Below the pieces are notes generated by a model. The model had not been told where the DNA came from, did not search any database, and was given only the letters and a program-made list of their open reading frames with translations. Below, piece after piece: positions 1 through 11,689 of a DNA stretch of 33,835 nucleotides. Position 1 is the stretch's first letter. Every line of letters begins with the position of its first letter. Source of the stretch: Chromera velia (lineage: Eukaryota; Sar; Chromeraceae). Location of the stretch: assembly GCA_018398765.1 (NCBI GenBank), contig JAHBMJ010005084.1:60439-94273 (forward strand). Direction: 5' to 3'. Position numbers and translations under genes: made by a program.

Positions 1-7
1 CGTGCAG

Positions 8-114
8 GTGAAGGATCTTGTACGCCATCTGATCGACACGCTCTCTGCCACTAGTCCGTCGGGCCGCAAGGGATTGCGCTCAGGTCAGGACTCTGAGGAG
101 GGAACCGATGTGGC

Positions 115-152
<38 letters not shown>

Positions 153-445
153 CGCATGAATGTCTATGAACAACGGACATGAAGAGCAGCGTTGCTGCAT
201 AGATGAATGGGGCCATGCAGCATTAGAAAGAGGAAAGGGGAACCCTGGTGTTTGTGGGTGCAGCAAAGAAAAGTGAGGTGTTGCGATGATTCCCGAGCGG
301 AAGCTGTAAATGGAATGAAAGGGAGGAAAGTAATGACGGAATCGAGAAACAAAGAAAAGAAGGAAACGAACCGAGAATAGAGAAAGAAAAAAAGGTTTCA
401 TCTGCCCTAGCAAGATTTTTTTTCCCCTTTCTGTCTTTCTTTCTT

Positions 446-482
<37 letters not shown>

Positions 483-3400
483 CCCTCTCTCTCTTTCCGG
501 GTGAGGATGGCCATGTCGATGCGTGTCGATGCAGACGCGGAGGATCTCGATGAAGCCTTTGGGGAGCTGTTGGATGGAGAAGGTATGCTTGTACGCTCCT
601 TTCCTTTCCTTTCCTTTCCTTTCTTGACTTTGGGTGTTGTTTGTTTTCCCTCCCATGCATGCGCAGGCCTTCTTTCTAAAAGGAGAATTAAGTTCAGGAG
701 TGGAGTCCGGCCATGTTTCGCTCTTTGCTTTTCGTCTCCATCCGCACTCACGTGAAGCATGCAACTTTTCTGTTTCTCTCTGTTTAAATGTCTCTGTGTC
801 GGCCTGTGGAGAGCTGGGGGATTGACGATGACAGTTGCACAACGGTTGTCAATTGCATGGAGTTTTGGATATGTCATCTAATATGCTTGCATCTGTGTGT
901 TTTTTCTTCATGCGGCGTCTTTCAATCAGCATCTGTGTGTTTTTGCTTCATGCGGCGTCTTTCAATCTGCAGCTTCAGAGAACGGGGAGGTCCACGCTTT
1001 CCTTGCCCAATCAATTCTTCCCAAGATATTCGAAGAGAATGGAGGACGAAGACGGGGTTCCCGGAGGTTTTCAACATTACCAAGAAAAGGCAGCGCCGCA
1101 CTCGCTGCAGCAGTCGCAGCTGTTGCTCACAGTGCTGAATTGATCCGGGGGGACTCGTCTTCTTCTTCCAACGAAGGGAGCCCACAAGCAAAAGTTGACA
1201 TATGTCCCCTCAAACGGGGAGCAGCTATTGTTGCTGGACGGCTGCGTGCAAGCAACGCTGAGGCAAGCGTAGGGGCAGCAGAAGAAAGTGAAGAAGCCTT
1301 TGAGTTTCCTCCGGAGAGTCTAAAAGACAGACACAGAAACCTGAAGAAGAAGAAAAATCTGATGGACCTCATCGCAAATGCTCCTGCAATCCCCCAAGCA
1401 GTCAGGGGACGCCAGTTGCTGTCAGACGTCCACTGCTGGGGGTTCAACATTCACAAAGGTGAGTAGACGAAGAAAACCATCGTACTCTCTCATTCATTTT
1501 ATCATTCCATGCCAGACAGATACTCATGGGTCCAATCACTTAGCGTCTCATGTAAGAGTATGGCAGCATAGATCTCAGAGGTGCGCCCTCCCTCCTGATT
1601 CAAGGGGGCAAGTCAACGTCGAACGCATGACTTTGCCTGCACCCTCCAACTGAAATGCGAGACTTTCCAATCGCAAACTTACTTATTGGATCTGCAAAGC
1701 CGAGCAGCATGTGGGGGCAATCGTTGACCGCGTTTCTGTACGGACTGCCTATTTGTGTATTTCCGTATGTGTGCTTTTGTGTGCGTGCGCTGCGCAAAAA
1801 ACCTTTGTCGAGCAAAGGAACCACGACAAATTGGTAGAAGGATCGCAATCTTGAAAGCCTCGAATCCGAGTAGCCGAAGAGACTGCCAGCACATTAAATG
1901 CTCGGAAGGAACAATTGGTGGATGGAATCATGACGAGAGAATTGCGGTGATGACTTTTTATGTGTTTCTTTTTTTGTCTTTTGAATGCAGTTGTGGATGC
2001 TGTTGGAGGTCCCAAATCTGCCCTCGTCCCTGTTGCCAGCGCTCTTCTGTCCCTCCAGCCGCACTTTCCCCAAGTAGGAATATCCAAGGCCAGAGCACTG
2101 AAGCTCTTCTCTCATATTCAGGTCTGTTGCCCACTTACTAGATGTATGAGGCGCTCTCATGACATCACCTTCTTGCTTTTCTTTTCTTTTCTTTTCTGCA
2201 AACCCTTCCACCACCTGCAACCGACGTATGGTTTCAAGGATAAGCCGATGACAGGCAGCCAGGCAGACGTATACACCGAGAGACAGATAGATAGATACGC
2301 AGAAAGGTGGTCACAGAGAGAGAAAACTAGATGAACAGACTCACAGTCAGACAAACAGACAGGCAGACAGAAATGCAGAAAGACAAAAAGGGATCAAAAA
2401 TCCCCTCTACCAGACGGACACCTGCCATTGAGGTAGTAACTTGTGAGGTGACTCAATCCATGAATGCAGGACTGTTACAGCCCCGTCAATCAGTACCACA
2501 ACGCAGCTCACGGTGCCGACGTGCTCCAGGTCAGTGCCTCAGTCTTGTGTGTGTTTCTTTTCCACGTGGCACAAAGAAAACATGCAATGGACAGAGGAGC
2601 AGGACTCTCTGTCGCTTTCATGAGAACCAGGAGTTTCTTTCTTTCTTTCTTTCTTTCTTTCTTTCAGAATTTTCCCTTTCTAACTGCCTAGGATTATTAA
2701 ACTATCTTAAACTTTCGATCAGCTAGCTGTCTTCTTCGGTCTTCTTCGACCACTGGCATACCCCTCTGTTCCACTGAACGTGCTCCTGCTCTCTTTCTGC
2801 CTTTCCTACCAAATTGCCATCTGTCCTTGCTTCCTTCTTTACTTCATTCAGTCATGTGTCCGACAGCACTCTGTTGTTGCAACACTCTTCTCATTTGGCC
2901 TTCCTATTGTACGTGTTTCATCATTCTGTGTCTCTGCCGACACTATGCAGGGCGCCGCGGTTCTTTCCGACTACTCTCCCCTCGCTGGCGTTTTCAACGA
3001 AGTACAGAGAACGGCTCTCTACCTTGCTTCAGCTGCACACGACATCAACCACCCAGGACTCACCAGCGGCTTCCTCCTCAATGTCGAAGCGTCAGTAGAC
3101 AGACCGACAGATTGTTTCTTTACGTGCGCATCCACTACGCTGGCACATTGTGGTATGGTCACAGGTCTTTGGTCTTTTTCATCTCAAATCACTCACCCAA
3201 TTTTGCACGGGGACATACTGGCGAACACAGAGACGTCGTCTGATAACATTTTGAGTGACACATCCACCGGCCGTGGCAGTATTTTTGCATCACTGCGGTG
3301 TTGGAGTCGAGACACGCATGTAATTTCTGAATACCTTCAACTTAGCTGGAGCTCTTCTCTCCCATCGGTTGCTCTCCCCGCGTCTCAATGTGTGTCTATG

Positions 3401-5468
3401 TGAGTATTTTTCGCGGGCGGATACGCCTGCTGGATATATACCTCTCTCTCTCTCTCTCTGTCTATGTGTGTGTATGTGTGTGTATGTGTGTGTGTGCATT
3501 TTTGCAGAGAGCTAGCGCTTCTGTACAACGACATGTCGGTGTTGGAGAATATGCACTCTGCGGTGCTGTTCACAGTCATGAGGTCAGTGAATAATGGCGT
3601 ACTCTTTCTTTCTTTCTTTCTTTCTTTCTGCATGCATGACTTTTGTCTGCATGCCCATGCGGAATGCAAATTGGCGCCAAGGAGGATTTGCGAGTGTGAC
3701 GTTCTCTCCTGACAAGACAGGCGGGGAAAACGGTACCTCTCAAACTTGCATGACGTCTCCTCACGCTCTGGCGGCTTTGTGGAACAAACAGAATAAAAAG
3801 ATGCACTGCACAGGCCTCTTATTGACTTATCTGATAAAAACGTTTGTTGCAATGTCTTGGCCTTGCTTTCAGGTCTCTTGGGGTCGACCTTTACGACTCT
3901 CTGACCCCTCTGGAGACCCGGAAGGAGATGAGAAAGACGATTGTGTCTCTGATCATGGCGACAGACCTCGCCAAGTCCTCGGAGTATATCGCGAAGATGA
4001 GAGGAGTCTTCAGCGCATGCGATCTGCAGGTGAGTATTGCTGCATGGTGGCATGCACAATGAAGATAGGTTCAGTTTGCAAAAGATTGAGTGGCGTGAAT
4101 TTGAAGAATGCTAAGGTCCACTCCGCGTAGATATGGCCAATATGGGTGCCTTTCTTTCGATACAATCGTTCTTTTGTTGCTGAAAAGCAACTCGGAATGG
4201 ACAAAGAAAGTATCAACAAATCGGGGAGAAGAGTTAGAGCCTTCAGTGTGTGAGTGATTCTTCGTTCTGTTTTCTGCTTTTCGTTGTTCCACTTCTGCCC
4301 CTTGCCCATATCTGCGTGTCTGCAGGCACTGGCTGAGACGCCGGCCCTGCCGTCCCCTCCCGAGGACGAGGAGCCCTTACCCGAACAGCTCCGCAGTCTC
4401 CTCAGCGAGAGCCCAGAGCACGCCTTGTCGATGCTGCAGATGATCCTGAAGGTACGTATGCACGTGCATAGGCAGATTGAATAGATGGACGGACAAAAAC
4501 GTACAGGCTCACATACATGCATATTAATAAATGCACGCTTTCATTTGCGCACGCTCTCAAACACCCTGTCAATGACACAGGCGACCACGAATGTTGGGAA
4601 AAATGAAAGTAGTCATGCTGTTCGCTTTCGTTTTTTGCCTACACATACACAAATACATTCACGCGCACATGCCAGAACGCACGCGTTGAGGGGAAACAAA
4701 CACCGAAATCCACATGCAGTCTAGAGATGCATGGTCAGAGGACGCACAACAGTGCAGTCGTGGATGCCGTCAGAGATAGGAGAGAAAAAATAGCCAGTCA
4801 GGCTGCATGAATGCGGGTGATTGAGGGCTGAGTGCCAGTCGAGAGTCTTGGCCCAGCATTCCGGCGTTCAGGACTTTGCAACGTTGGGGAGTCAAAAGAA
4901 GGTTTTCAGGTTTTCACTCATTGGCATACAGCTGTACAACCGCTCTGCCGCCTGCATGCAGATTTGCGATGTTGGACATCCGGCCAAGCCGATGAAGCAG
5001 CACGAGAGATGGACCGCTTTATGTCATGAAGAGTTCTGGTCTCAGGTTCGTCCCTTCGTCTGTTAATTGCTGCATGCATCGTCTTCCTTCTCTTCAACTT
5101 CTTCTCCCTCTCATCCTTCAATGTGTGGTTCTTTCGGCCTTTCGTCTTTTCGTTCGTCATTTCATTTTTTGACCACGACTCCTCGAAAGGTCAGTTCAAA
5201 ATTGCTTTCTTTGTCTTCAGCATCTGCTCAAATGTACGTCCTTCTTTTCGCGCAAATTGAACGCCAAAAATGCCATACAACACGTGTGCGTACATGGAGT
5301 CGTCTCTGCAGGGCGATATCGAGCGTGAACTCGGGCTACCCATCTCGCCGCTGTGTGACAGAAATGCGGAAAGCGCCAAGCACCCTGCAGCTGGGCAGAT
5401 TGGCTTCATGACATTTGTCGTCTCTCCGGTTGGTTCGTCCTTCCTTTTGCTCACATACTTGTCAATTG

Positions 5469-5499
<31 letters not shown>

Positions 5500-5921
5500 T
5501 CCTTCCACTTAATTGCTCTGTTCGATCATCAGAAATGAAGACAAAAGAGAAGAAGGATGTGGATGGGAGCAGGATATGAGTATGACAGAAACAAAAAAAG
5601 CGTCACCAGCTGAGCGGAAGCATGAGCCCTCTTTGCATGCAAACAGAACAGCTTACAAGTAGAAAAATGGTATATCTGCAAGGGCCTTCGTCTCATTTCT
5701 TTTTCAATCTCGAGTTTTCAGTTCTGCCACCCTGGTGGTCGGTACGTCGATTGGTGTTTGGACGCACGTGAACAGAGCTTGTGTTACTTCGAAGAGAGGT
5801 AGAGAGACGTTAGAGCGGAAAGCAAAGAAGCTACCCAGGTATGCCAAAAAGATCCGATTCGGTTCATCATCAGGCACTGAAATTCTTCTCTCTGGATCGA
5901 AGGAAGTCTCCAACAGCTTTA

Positions 5922-5965
<44 letters not shown>

Positions 5966-6006
5966 CGTGCGTGCGTGCGTGCGTGCGTGCGTGTGTGTGT
6001 GCGTGG

Positions 6007-6040
<34 letters not shown>

Positions 6041-6909
6041 GTTCCTTTTTTTGCAAGCCTACGAACGATGTTTTTCTTCTAATGCCTGTCTTTGGGAAGG
6101 GAAGCACTACGCGGCCTTCATTCATTTCCTTCAGTCTATGAGTGAGTTCTGTGTAAGGATGCACACACACGCTTGTCTGTCCGCCTTTTTATCTGTCTGC
6201 CTGCAGATTCTTCTTCCCTTCTGCCGAGTGACCAGATTTGCCCCCCCCCTCGATCACTTTGCGAGGAACTTCGCGACTTGGGAAAGAAGAAAGGAACGCG
6301 TTCGTCATGTGAATCTTGTAGCGTTCGCATCAATGTTTGTTTTGGAATCCTACGGAATTCTACGGACATGGTGTTTGTTCTTGATTGTTCAATGTCCTTC
6401 CGGAGGCTAGGCAACACTTTTCTTGAGCAGAAAGCAAAGAGACAATTCCACTTGCTACCGCTACAAACATTTCGGGCAGCAAGTTCGAAGAGGCACAACA
6501 ACAGAATAGAACGAGGCACAGCTTGAGAAGGAAACAGCGGCACAGTAGAAAAAATGACATAGAGAGGGACAAAAAAGAAAAATTCGGTGTCCACATTACG
6601 CTTCTTCAACCAGACCGTACCCCTGCATGACCTGTCTGTCTGTCTGTCTGTCTGTCTGTGTGTCTGCAGATGGCTGACGGTCAAAGAGCGGGGAGCCGAA
6701 GGACGACATCCGAGAGCGTCCCCAGTCCTTCCAGCCAGGTGCGACATACGACGCGTCACGGATCCCGATTGTACATGGTACAGATGACCAGAAACGGGTC
6801 TCAGGCAGAGTCGCCGCGCGGAAATCAGAAAGAGGGGGGGCCTGTGGGCAGTCAGCAGTTTTTCCGAAGGGAAGGGGTGGGGAGCAGACCGGGGTCTCGG
6901 GGTGTGTGA
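8..6909 (+). CDS. 3',5'-cyclic nucleotide phosphodiesterase (class I PDE), multi-exon, 5' partial
   Basis: Hydrolyses cAMP and/or cGMP to the 5'-monophosphate; class I PDEs bind two metals through an HD-type site. Exons that keep phase: 8-83, 535-582, 973-1458, 1991-2121, 2470-2529, 2951-3090, 3508-3582, 3873-4029, 4326-4451, 4962-5045, 5312-5428, a piece ending at 6152, 6207-6308, and 6670-6909 with stop TGA. Motifs seen in order: [10 protein letters not shown] (2470 exon), AAHDINHPG (2951 exon), [13 protein letters not shown] (3508 exon), [12 protein letters not shown] (3873 exon), [10 protein letters not shown] (4962 exon), ISPLCDR and GQIGFM (5312 exon, with the conserved nucleotide-binding Gln), [14 protein letters not shown] (6207 exon). 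All four metal ligands (His, His, Asp, Asp) are present. A Pro/Glu-rich insert precedes the ICDVGHP helix, and a 79-residue Ser/Gly/Arg-rich tail follows the domain. The join between 5428 and 6152 is unresolved: 5722-5734 plus 6058-6152 keeps phase, but a shorter second piece from 6100 is also possible. The N-terminus, where membrane segments could lie, is outside the window. Substrate specificity cannot be read. Confidence 0.9.
118..155. repeat. (GT)n-(GA)n microsatellite
   Basis: A compound GT then GA dinucleotide run lies in the first intron of the phosphodiesterase gene. A (CT)n run at about 447-478 follows in the same intron, just before the exon at 535. Confidence 0.9.
3436..3500 (+). 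repeat. (CT)n-(GT)n tract next to a 3' splice site
   Basis: A CT run passes into a GT-rich run and ends in a gcag acceptor at 3507, just before the exon carrying the YNDMSVLEN motif. It probably serves as the polypyrimidine tract of this intron. A separate TTTC run starts at about 3603, soon after the same exon's donor. Confidence 0.85.
5465..5505 (+). repeat. (TTTC)n microsatellite
   Basis: A run of TTTC units lies shortly after the gttggt donor at 5429. Similar TTTC runs occur at about 2636-2664 and 3603-3629 in other introns of the same gene, always with the pyrimidine strand as the sense strand. Confidence 0.9.
5923..6041 (+). repeat. (CT)n-(GTGC)n-(GT)n compound microsatellite
   Basis: About 120 bp of CT, then GTGC, then GT units, followed by a T-rich stretch and a possible acceptor at 6056-6057 before the penultimate catalytic-domain exons of the phosphodiesterase. 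It repeats the CT-then-GT order seen before the exon at 3508. Confidence 0.9.
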
Positions 6910-7620
6910 AAGGAATACAAGTTTAAGGAATACGTTGATATATCAATGTCAACATGTGTGTCTTGGTACATGCATGTCGCTAGCATTTTGCGGGTCAAAG
7001 TGACGATCCTTTGCAATTTGCAACTGTTTACGTGAATCCCTTGGATGGCTCCATCTAGCTGCAGAGTTCCTTCCACTCCTCGCCAGTGTCGTGCACTGAC
7101 CGCAAAATGCTGATTCAAATCGCCTCGAGGGGCAGCCCCGCTTTGCTGAGATCAGCCCAGAGGCCCTGAGATCCCGCGCACTCGCATATCATGATTCTTC
7201 ATTTTGGGGGGGTTAGATCGATGTCTCTAACGCGTCCGTCGCCGCTAAAAAATCGGAAGTGCCCAACAAGCAGTTAACTCGCACGGACTCAGCCGCGACT
7301 CGCAGTCCCTGACACAAACGTTTGACGCAGCCCCGAAAGGCAAATTGCACAACGTTTGATGTGGCCGCCAGTAAGGGCAGCCAGACATGCCGAGTCCACA
7401 GGAGTGTGCGTCAAGTGAATTAAGACTCTGTGTTCCCTAAATGTGGCCCCTGGAGGCACTCATCCAACTTTAGATCCAACTTGTGGAATCTATCACATTG
7501 TGGAGGACATTTGTGTTACCCCAGTGCAAAGGCAGTCCACTGATCGAATGCAATCAATACACAATCAGCTGATGTGTTTTGTTTATTATACTTCAACACT
7601 TTTTTTTGTTTCGGTTTTTG
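6910..7620. other. Intergenic, no gene seen
   Basis: Follows the phosphodiesterase stop. No coding exon with splice signals was seen on either strand, and no RNA gene was recognised. It presumably holds the 3' UTR and polyadenylation site. It ends at the candidate left end of the hAT element. Confidence 0.5.
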
Positions 7621-8244
7621 CAGAGTTGTTAAGTCCCGACAAACCTAAGTACCGAAATCCGATACCGACCCCCCGATCCGAAATTTTTCGGTACTTTTGG
7701 TACTTTTTCGGTATTTTTGGTACCGGCTTTTTTACATATTCTACACAGGTTTTTAGAACTCTTTACAGACTGTTTATACGCCGTCTGGACACTGGAATGC
7801 TTAAAGATGACTAGCATGAACTTTTGATGTCTAATTTGAAGCGCGAAGGGGGGGCGCGCGCCTGTATAGGCCGCGGTGTGCGGGCCCTGGGCCGCGCATT
7901 GTGTGTGTCTCGCGTATCCTCACATGGATGCAGAACTGCCATCTGAAGCATCACCGTCTCCTTACATGAATTTTGGGGCTGCACACGTGCACCGCCACAA
8001 AAAAAACAAGAGTGCTGGTCTGAGTCTCTTTTCATGTTGTTCCTATCCTTCAATTGATCTCTCTCCTCCAACAGTGATCAACACTGGTCAGGGAGATTTG
8101 TGTGCAAGTCCCGACTTTCGCTTAAATTCCGTTTGGAAAAATCTGAAAGCTGCCTCTTTGTTTGGACTTTCTTTTTTTTTCTTCCTCTTTTGTTGTGCAA
8201 GAGGTGGATATCAGTCTCCACCGCCAGGCAACGGAGGTGCAGCA

Positions 8245-8820
8245 ATGCCGCCGTCGCCTATTTATCGGTATTTTAAGCGCCTTTCGCCATCTGAGGCGAA
8301 ATGTCTCCTGTGTAGTGGCTGTGTTGTCTTTGTATTAGGAGGGACTGGCTCAACTTCTCCAATGTGGCGTCATTTGGAAAGAATTCACTTTACTGAATTC
8401 AGTAAATTGAAAAGAGAGCTTGACGCTGCTGCCACTTCAAAAGGTCCTTCCGATTCCTTTTCTTCCACTCCAGAACAGGTTGCGATGACGGAGTTCGTTC
8501 AGCGAATCATACCGCCTGCAATGATGCAGAAGCAGACGGAGCTGCTCCTCATGGCCATGTGCGTAGCTGCCGTCTCCTTCCTGTTCGTTGAGAACGTCTA
8601 CTTCGAGATGTTTATCATGAACTTCTTTATGACCTACCGGCTGCCTTACCGACAGACGATGGCAGGCTCTGCCCTCAAGACTGTGACGGTGAGGGTGAAC
8701 CAGGCCTTCCTCAAGAAGATGGTAGGACATGACGTCTGCGTCACAACCGATGAAAGAACTCTTCAGCACGCACACAGACGTGGTCATCCAGATTATACAA
8801 CGCCGGCTGCAGCGTTGTAG
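8245..8820 (+). pseudogene. hAT transposase fragment with BED zinc finger, truncated
   Basis: The frame opens well upstream (from 7876), but recognisable protein begins near the ATG at 8245. It starts with a BED-type zinc finger: IYRYFKRLSPSEAKCLLC supplies the CxxC pair, and MWRHLERIH supplies the H-x4-H pair about 20 residues later. A linker follows, then FVENVYFEMFIMNFF, which resembles the hAT segment just before the catalytic core (VENxxFxxL...Y..P.R). The frame ends at 8818-8820 soon after VCVTTDERT, so the RNase H-like core and the C-terminal dimerisation region are absent in one piece. This looks like a broken transposase; a spliced continuation cannot be excluded because an exon-like segment lies at 9191. 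In this family the BED finger binds the element's ends. Confidence 0.65.
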
Positions 8821-8951
8821 CGGGCTGGGTGCCTCCGACTAATAAACGGAGAGGGCGAGCGAGAAATCGGAGGGGGCAAGCTTGTCCTTACAGACCGCCA
8901 TTCACGGTCGGTTCCTTCCTTCTTTTTTTTCTTGACTGCTTGTATATGTAT

Positions 8952-9020
8952 ATGTGTGTGTGTGAGAGAGAGAGAGAGTGACTTTGTGTATGTGTGTGTT
9001 TTTGTGTGTATATCTATGTA

Positions 9021-9054
<34 letters not shown>

Positions 9055-9106
9055 TGAGTGAGAGGGTGTGTGAGTGAATGCGTGTGAGGGTGTGCGTGTA
9101 TATGTA

Positions 9107-9141
<35 letters not shown>

Positions 9142-9158
9142 CAGAGAGAGAGAGAGAT
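8952..9158. repeat. (GT)n and (GA)n compound microsatellite cluster
   Basis: Four or more GT-then-GA blocks lie between the transposase fragment and the exon-like segment at 9191. Open frames through this tract are products of the repeat. Confidence 0.9.
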
Positions 9159-9190
9159 ACAAACTTTTCAGAATTTTTTACTTCTTGCAG

Positions 9191-9356
9191 GATGGGCGAT
9201 GCCGTCTTTGACGATGTTATGCAAGTGAGGAACAACTGTTGGGCGTACGTTGACCCGATCAAAAGCAGGAAGAAGACAAAGCAGAAGTACGACAGTGTAG
9301 GAGCCGTCGCAGCCCGTTTCAAAAGGGACGCCATCGTGAGACAGGAGAAGAAGGAC
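9191..9356 (+). other. Exon-like segment inside the hAT element, unknown product
   Basis: Bounded by a gcag acceptor at 9187-9190 and a gtcagt donor at 9357. One frame reads through it, beginning MGDAVFDDVMQVRNNCWAY and ending RFKRDAIVRQEKKD. It is basic and unlike the surrounding low-complexity sequence. It could be a later exon of the element's own gene or a captured host exon. I do not recognise the protein. Confidence 0.35.
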
Positions 9357-9574
9357 GTCAGTCTCTTTTTTTTTCTTTTTTTTTTCTTTCTCTTCTCTCT
9401 TTCTCTCTTCTTTTTTGTCCTTCCCTCTTTTCTTTCTTCCTTTCTTCCATTCTTTCCTCATTCGTTCTTCATTCTTTCATTCATTCATTCATCCATGCAT
9501 TCCATTCTTTTATTCATGTGTGTAAGGTGGGCCTTCTCTCTCTCTCTCTACAACTAACGAATTCCTTCTACAGG

Positions 9575-9765
9575 AGAAGCAAAGAAGCAGCGAGGATAAG
9601 CCTTCTTTCCTGCTTGTTCCATGTGTATGTGTTTCATTCATGCGTCAGATCGCAGGAGGGAGAAAGTGCAAGAAGCAAAGAAGCAGTGAAGATGAGCCTT
9701 CTTTCCTGTTTTTTCCGTATGTGTGTGTTTTATTCATGCATCAGATCGCACGAGGGAGGGAGTGT
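9575..9765 (+). repeat. 96-bp tandem duplication
   Basis: Two diverged copies with a 96-bp shift: AGAAGCAAAGAAGCAG begins at 9575 and again at 9671. Each copy is followed by GCCTTCTTTCCTG, a GTGTGTTT-like run, CATGC(G/A)TCAGATCGCA and a GGAGGGA-like end. Confidence 0.8.
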
Positions 9766-10239
9766 GTGTGTGTCACCAGCCTCTGTGCAAGTCACTGTAT
9801 CGCATCCGACTCGGCATGATCCGAGTCCATTGTCCGGCCGACCGATTCCGACGTGGCAACGCATCTGTTGCCATGTATTGCCATACAGCATGCATCAATC
9901 TGATTCGATCAGCCTCAAGAGCATGCATCCTCGATTCATGCAAGCAAACAGTTCTACACATGGGTTTTATGCCTCAATCCATAGACCGTTCTAGAAGACA
10001 GAAGTCACGGAACAATCAAAAAAGCTAGAAAAGACTTTCTTAATTTTAATTTATCATTGTATTTTGTTTATTTTGTTTTATGAAGTGTGTTTAAATGATA
10101 TTATAACATCAGACTACATGTGATTTTTAAGTTTGAGAGTCATTTAGGTCGGTACCGAAAGATCCGATCTAAAATCCGATACCGACCCCCCCTCTGGTAC
10201 CGAAAGTACTGAGACTTAACAACACTAACCGTTTTTGCA

Positions 10240-10780
10240 TAGTAAACAATGATATATATACATTGTATACAATAGAAATAATATTCAATGAATGGAATAT
10301 AAAAAAAAATTTAATTACAGCAGGTTAAGTACTATAATAAGCATCCCCCTTCATAAGTAGATTCCTAAGTGGATTTATATTGATTTAAGTAGTAGAAGTG
10401 TTAAAAATGACCGATTATAAAAGGTTTGACAATGACTCTGATTGATTGATACATAATTCAGGACAGCATGAGATCAAGCGTGGCATCACCATTTGTGATA
10501 GTCCACCTATCTGATTCCGGGTGTGATCTGACTGGAGGACGTGGCATTCGTGAGGGTTTGTGAGTAAGTTTACTACTAGCTAAGCTTATAACCTAGAGTG
10601 GTCTGGTGAGCTGATGATTAGGTTGAAGACGTTTGTTTTATTAGCAGAATGATTGAGAACGTTGGGGTTGCTTGAAAAGTAGTGGTTAAACGTAGATAAC
10701 ATCAAATCCACTTCTCTGAGAAAGTTAGTCGATCGATCTGATTGATCTGAAAGCATGAGAAGATTTCATTGTTGATTATT
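10240..10780. other. AT-rich stretch, no gene seen
   Basis: Lies between the right end of the hAT remnant and the large pyrimidine tract. No frame with splice signals or a recognisable protein was seen. It is clearly more AT-rich than the coding parts of the window. Confidence 0.5.
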
Positions 10781-10789
10781 GTTTTTTCT

Positions 10790-10945
10790 TTTCTTTCTAT
10801 CTCCATTGATTTAATGATTTTGTTTTTCTTCTGTTCATGCTTTTCTTCCTTTCTTTCCTATTTCTTTCGGCATTTCTTTCTTTCTTCTGTGAAGATTTAT
10901 TTTTTCTTCTTTTTTTTTTTATTTCTTGTTGCTTTTCTTTTATTT

Positions 10946-10981
<36 letters not shown>

Positions 10982-11525
10982 TTCTTTCTTTCTTTCTTTC
11001 TTTCTTTTATTCTTTCTTTCTTTTTTTCTTTCTTTCTTTTGTTCTTTCTTTTTTTCTTTTATTCTTTTATTCTTTCTTTCTTTCTTTCTTTTCTTTTCTT
11101 TTCTTTTCTTTTCTTTCTTTCTCTCTTCCTTTTTTTCTTTTGTTCTTTCTTTCTTTTGTTCTTTTTTTAAGTTTCTTTCTTTCTTTTTTTCTTTCTTTCT
11201 TTCTTCCTTCCTTTCTTTCTTTGTCTCTTTCTTTCTTTCTTATTTGCTTGCTTGCTTGTTTTCTTCCTTTCTTTCTTTCTTTCTTTTTTTCTTTTTTTCT
11301 TTCTTTTTTTCTTTCTTTCTTTTATTCTTTCTTTCTTTTTTTCTTTCCTTTATTCTTTCTTTCTTTCTTTTTTTTGTTCTTTCTTTTTTTTTTTATTCTT
11401 TTATTCTTTCTTTTTTTCTTTCTTTCTTTTATTCTTTCTTTTCTTTCTTTCTTTCTTTCTTTCTTTCTTTTATTCTTTCTTTCTTTCTTTTTTTTGTTCT
11501 TTCTTCAAGTTTCTTTTATTCTTTT

Positions 11526-11557
<32 letters not shown>

Positions 11558-11670
11558 TTTCTTTCTTCCTTCCTTCCTTCCTTCCTTTCTTTCTTTCTTT
11601 CTTTCTTTCTTTTTTTCTTTTTTTTTTGTTCTTTCTTTCTTTCTATATGTTTTTCTTTCTTTCTTTGTTA
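10790..11670. repeat. Long TTTC-rich polypyrimidine tract
   Basis: About 880 bp of almost pure T and C on the plus strand, mostly TTTC units with TTTTC, TTCC and interrupting TTTTATTC or TTTTGTTC variants. The long Phe/Ser/Leu frames through it are artefacts of the repeat. Such homopurine-homopyrimidine DNA can form triplex structures, and the assembled length may be wrong. Confidence 0.9.
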
Positions 11671-11689
11671 TTTAAACAACGGTTACCGA

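Larger units (their letters stand above)
7621..10231 (+). mobile_element. hAT-type DNA transposon remnant
   Basis: The left end (7621-7635) reads CAGAGTTGTTAAGTC. The right end read on the minus strand (10227-10213) is TAGTGTTGTTAAGTC, so the two form an imperfect terminal inverted repeat of about 15 bp with the CAGNGTTG-like start common in hAT elements. Inside the ends, both sides have GGTACCGA/CCGATACCGACC words in inverted arrangement (7651-7725 and 10149-10206). The 9-mer GTTTTTGCA occurs at both flanks (7614-7622 and 10231-10239) and could hold an 8-bp target duplication, although the exact ends are then asymmetric by a few bases. The interior carries a BED/hAT transposase fragment, an exon-like segment at 9191, dinucleotide repeats and a 96-bp duplication. 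Probably non-functional. Confidence 0.6.

Noticed and set aside
51-877. Minus-strand open frames rich in Arg/Glu/Lys over the first 900 bases
   Set aside because: They run antisense through CT/GA repeats in the phosphodiesterase introns and exons.
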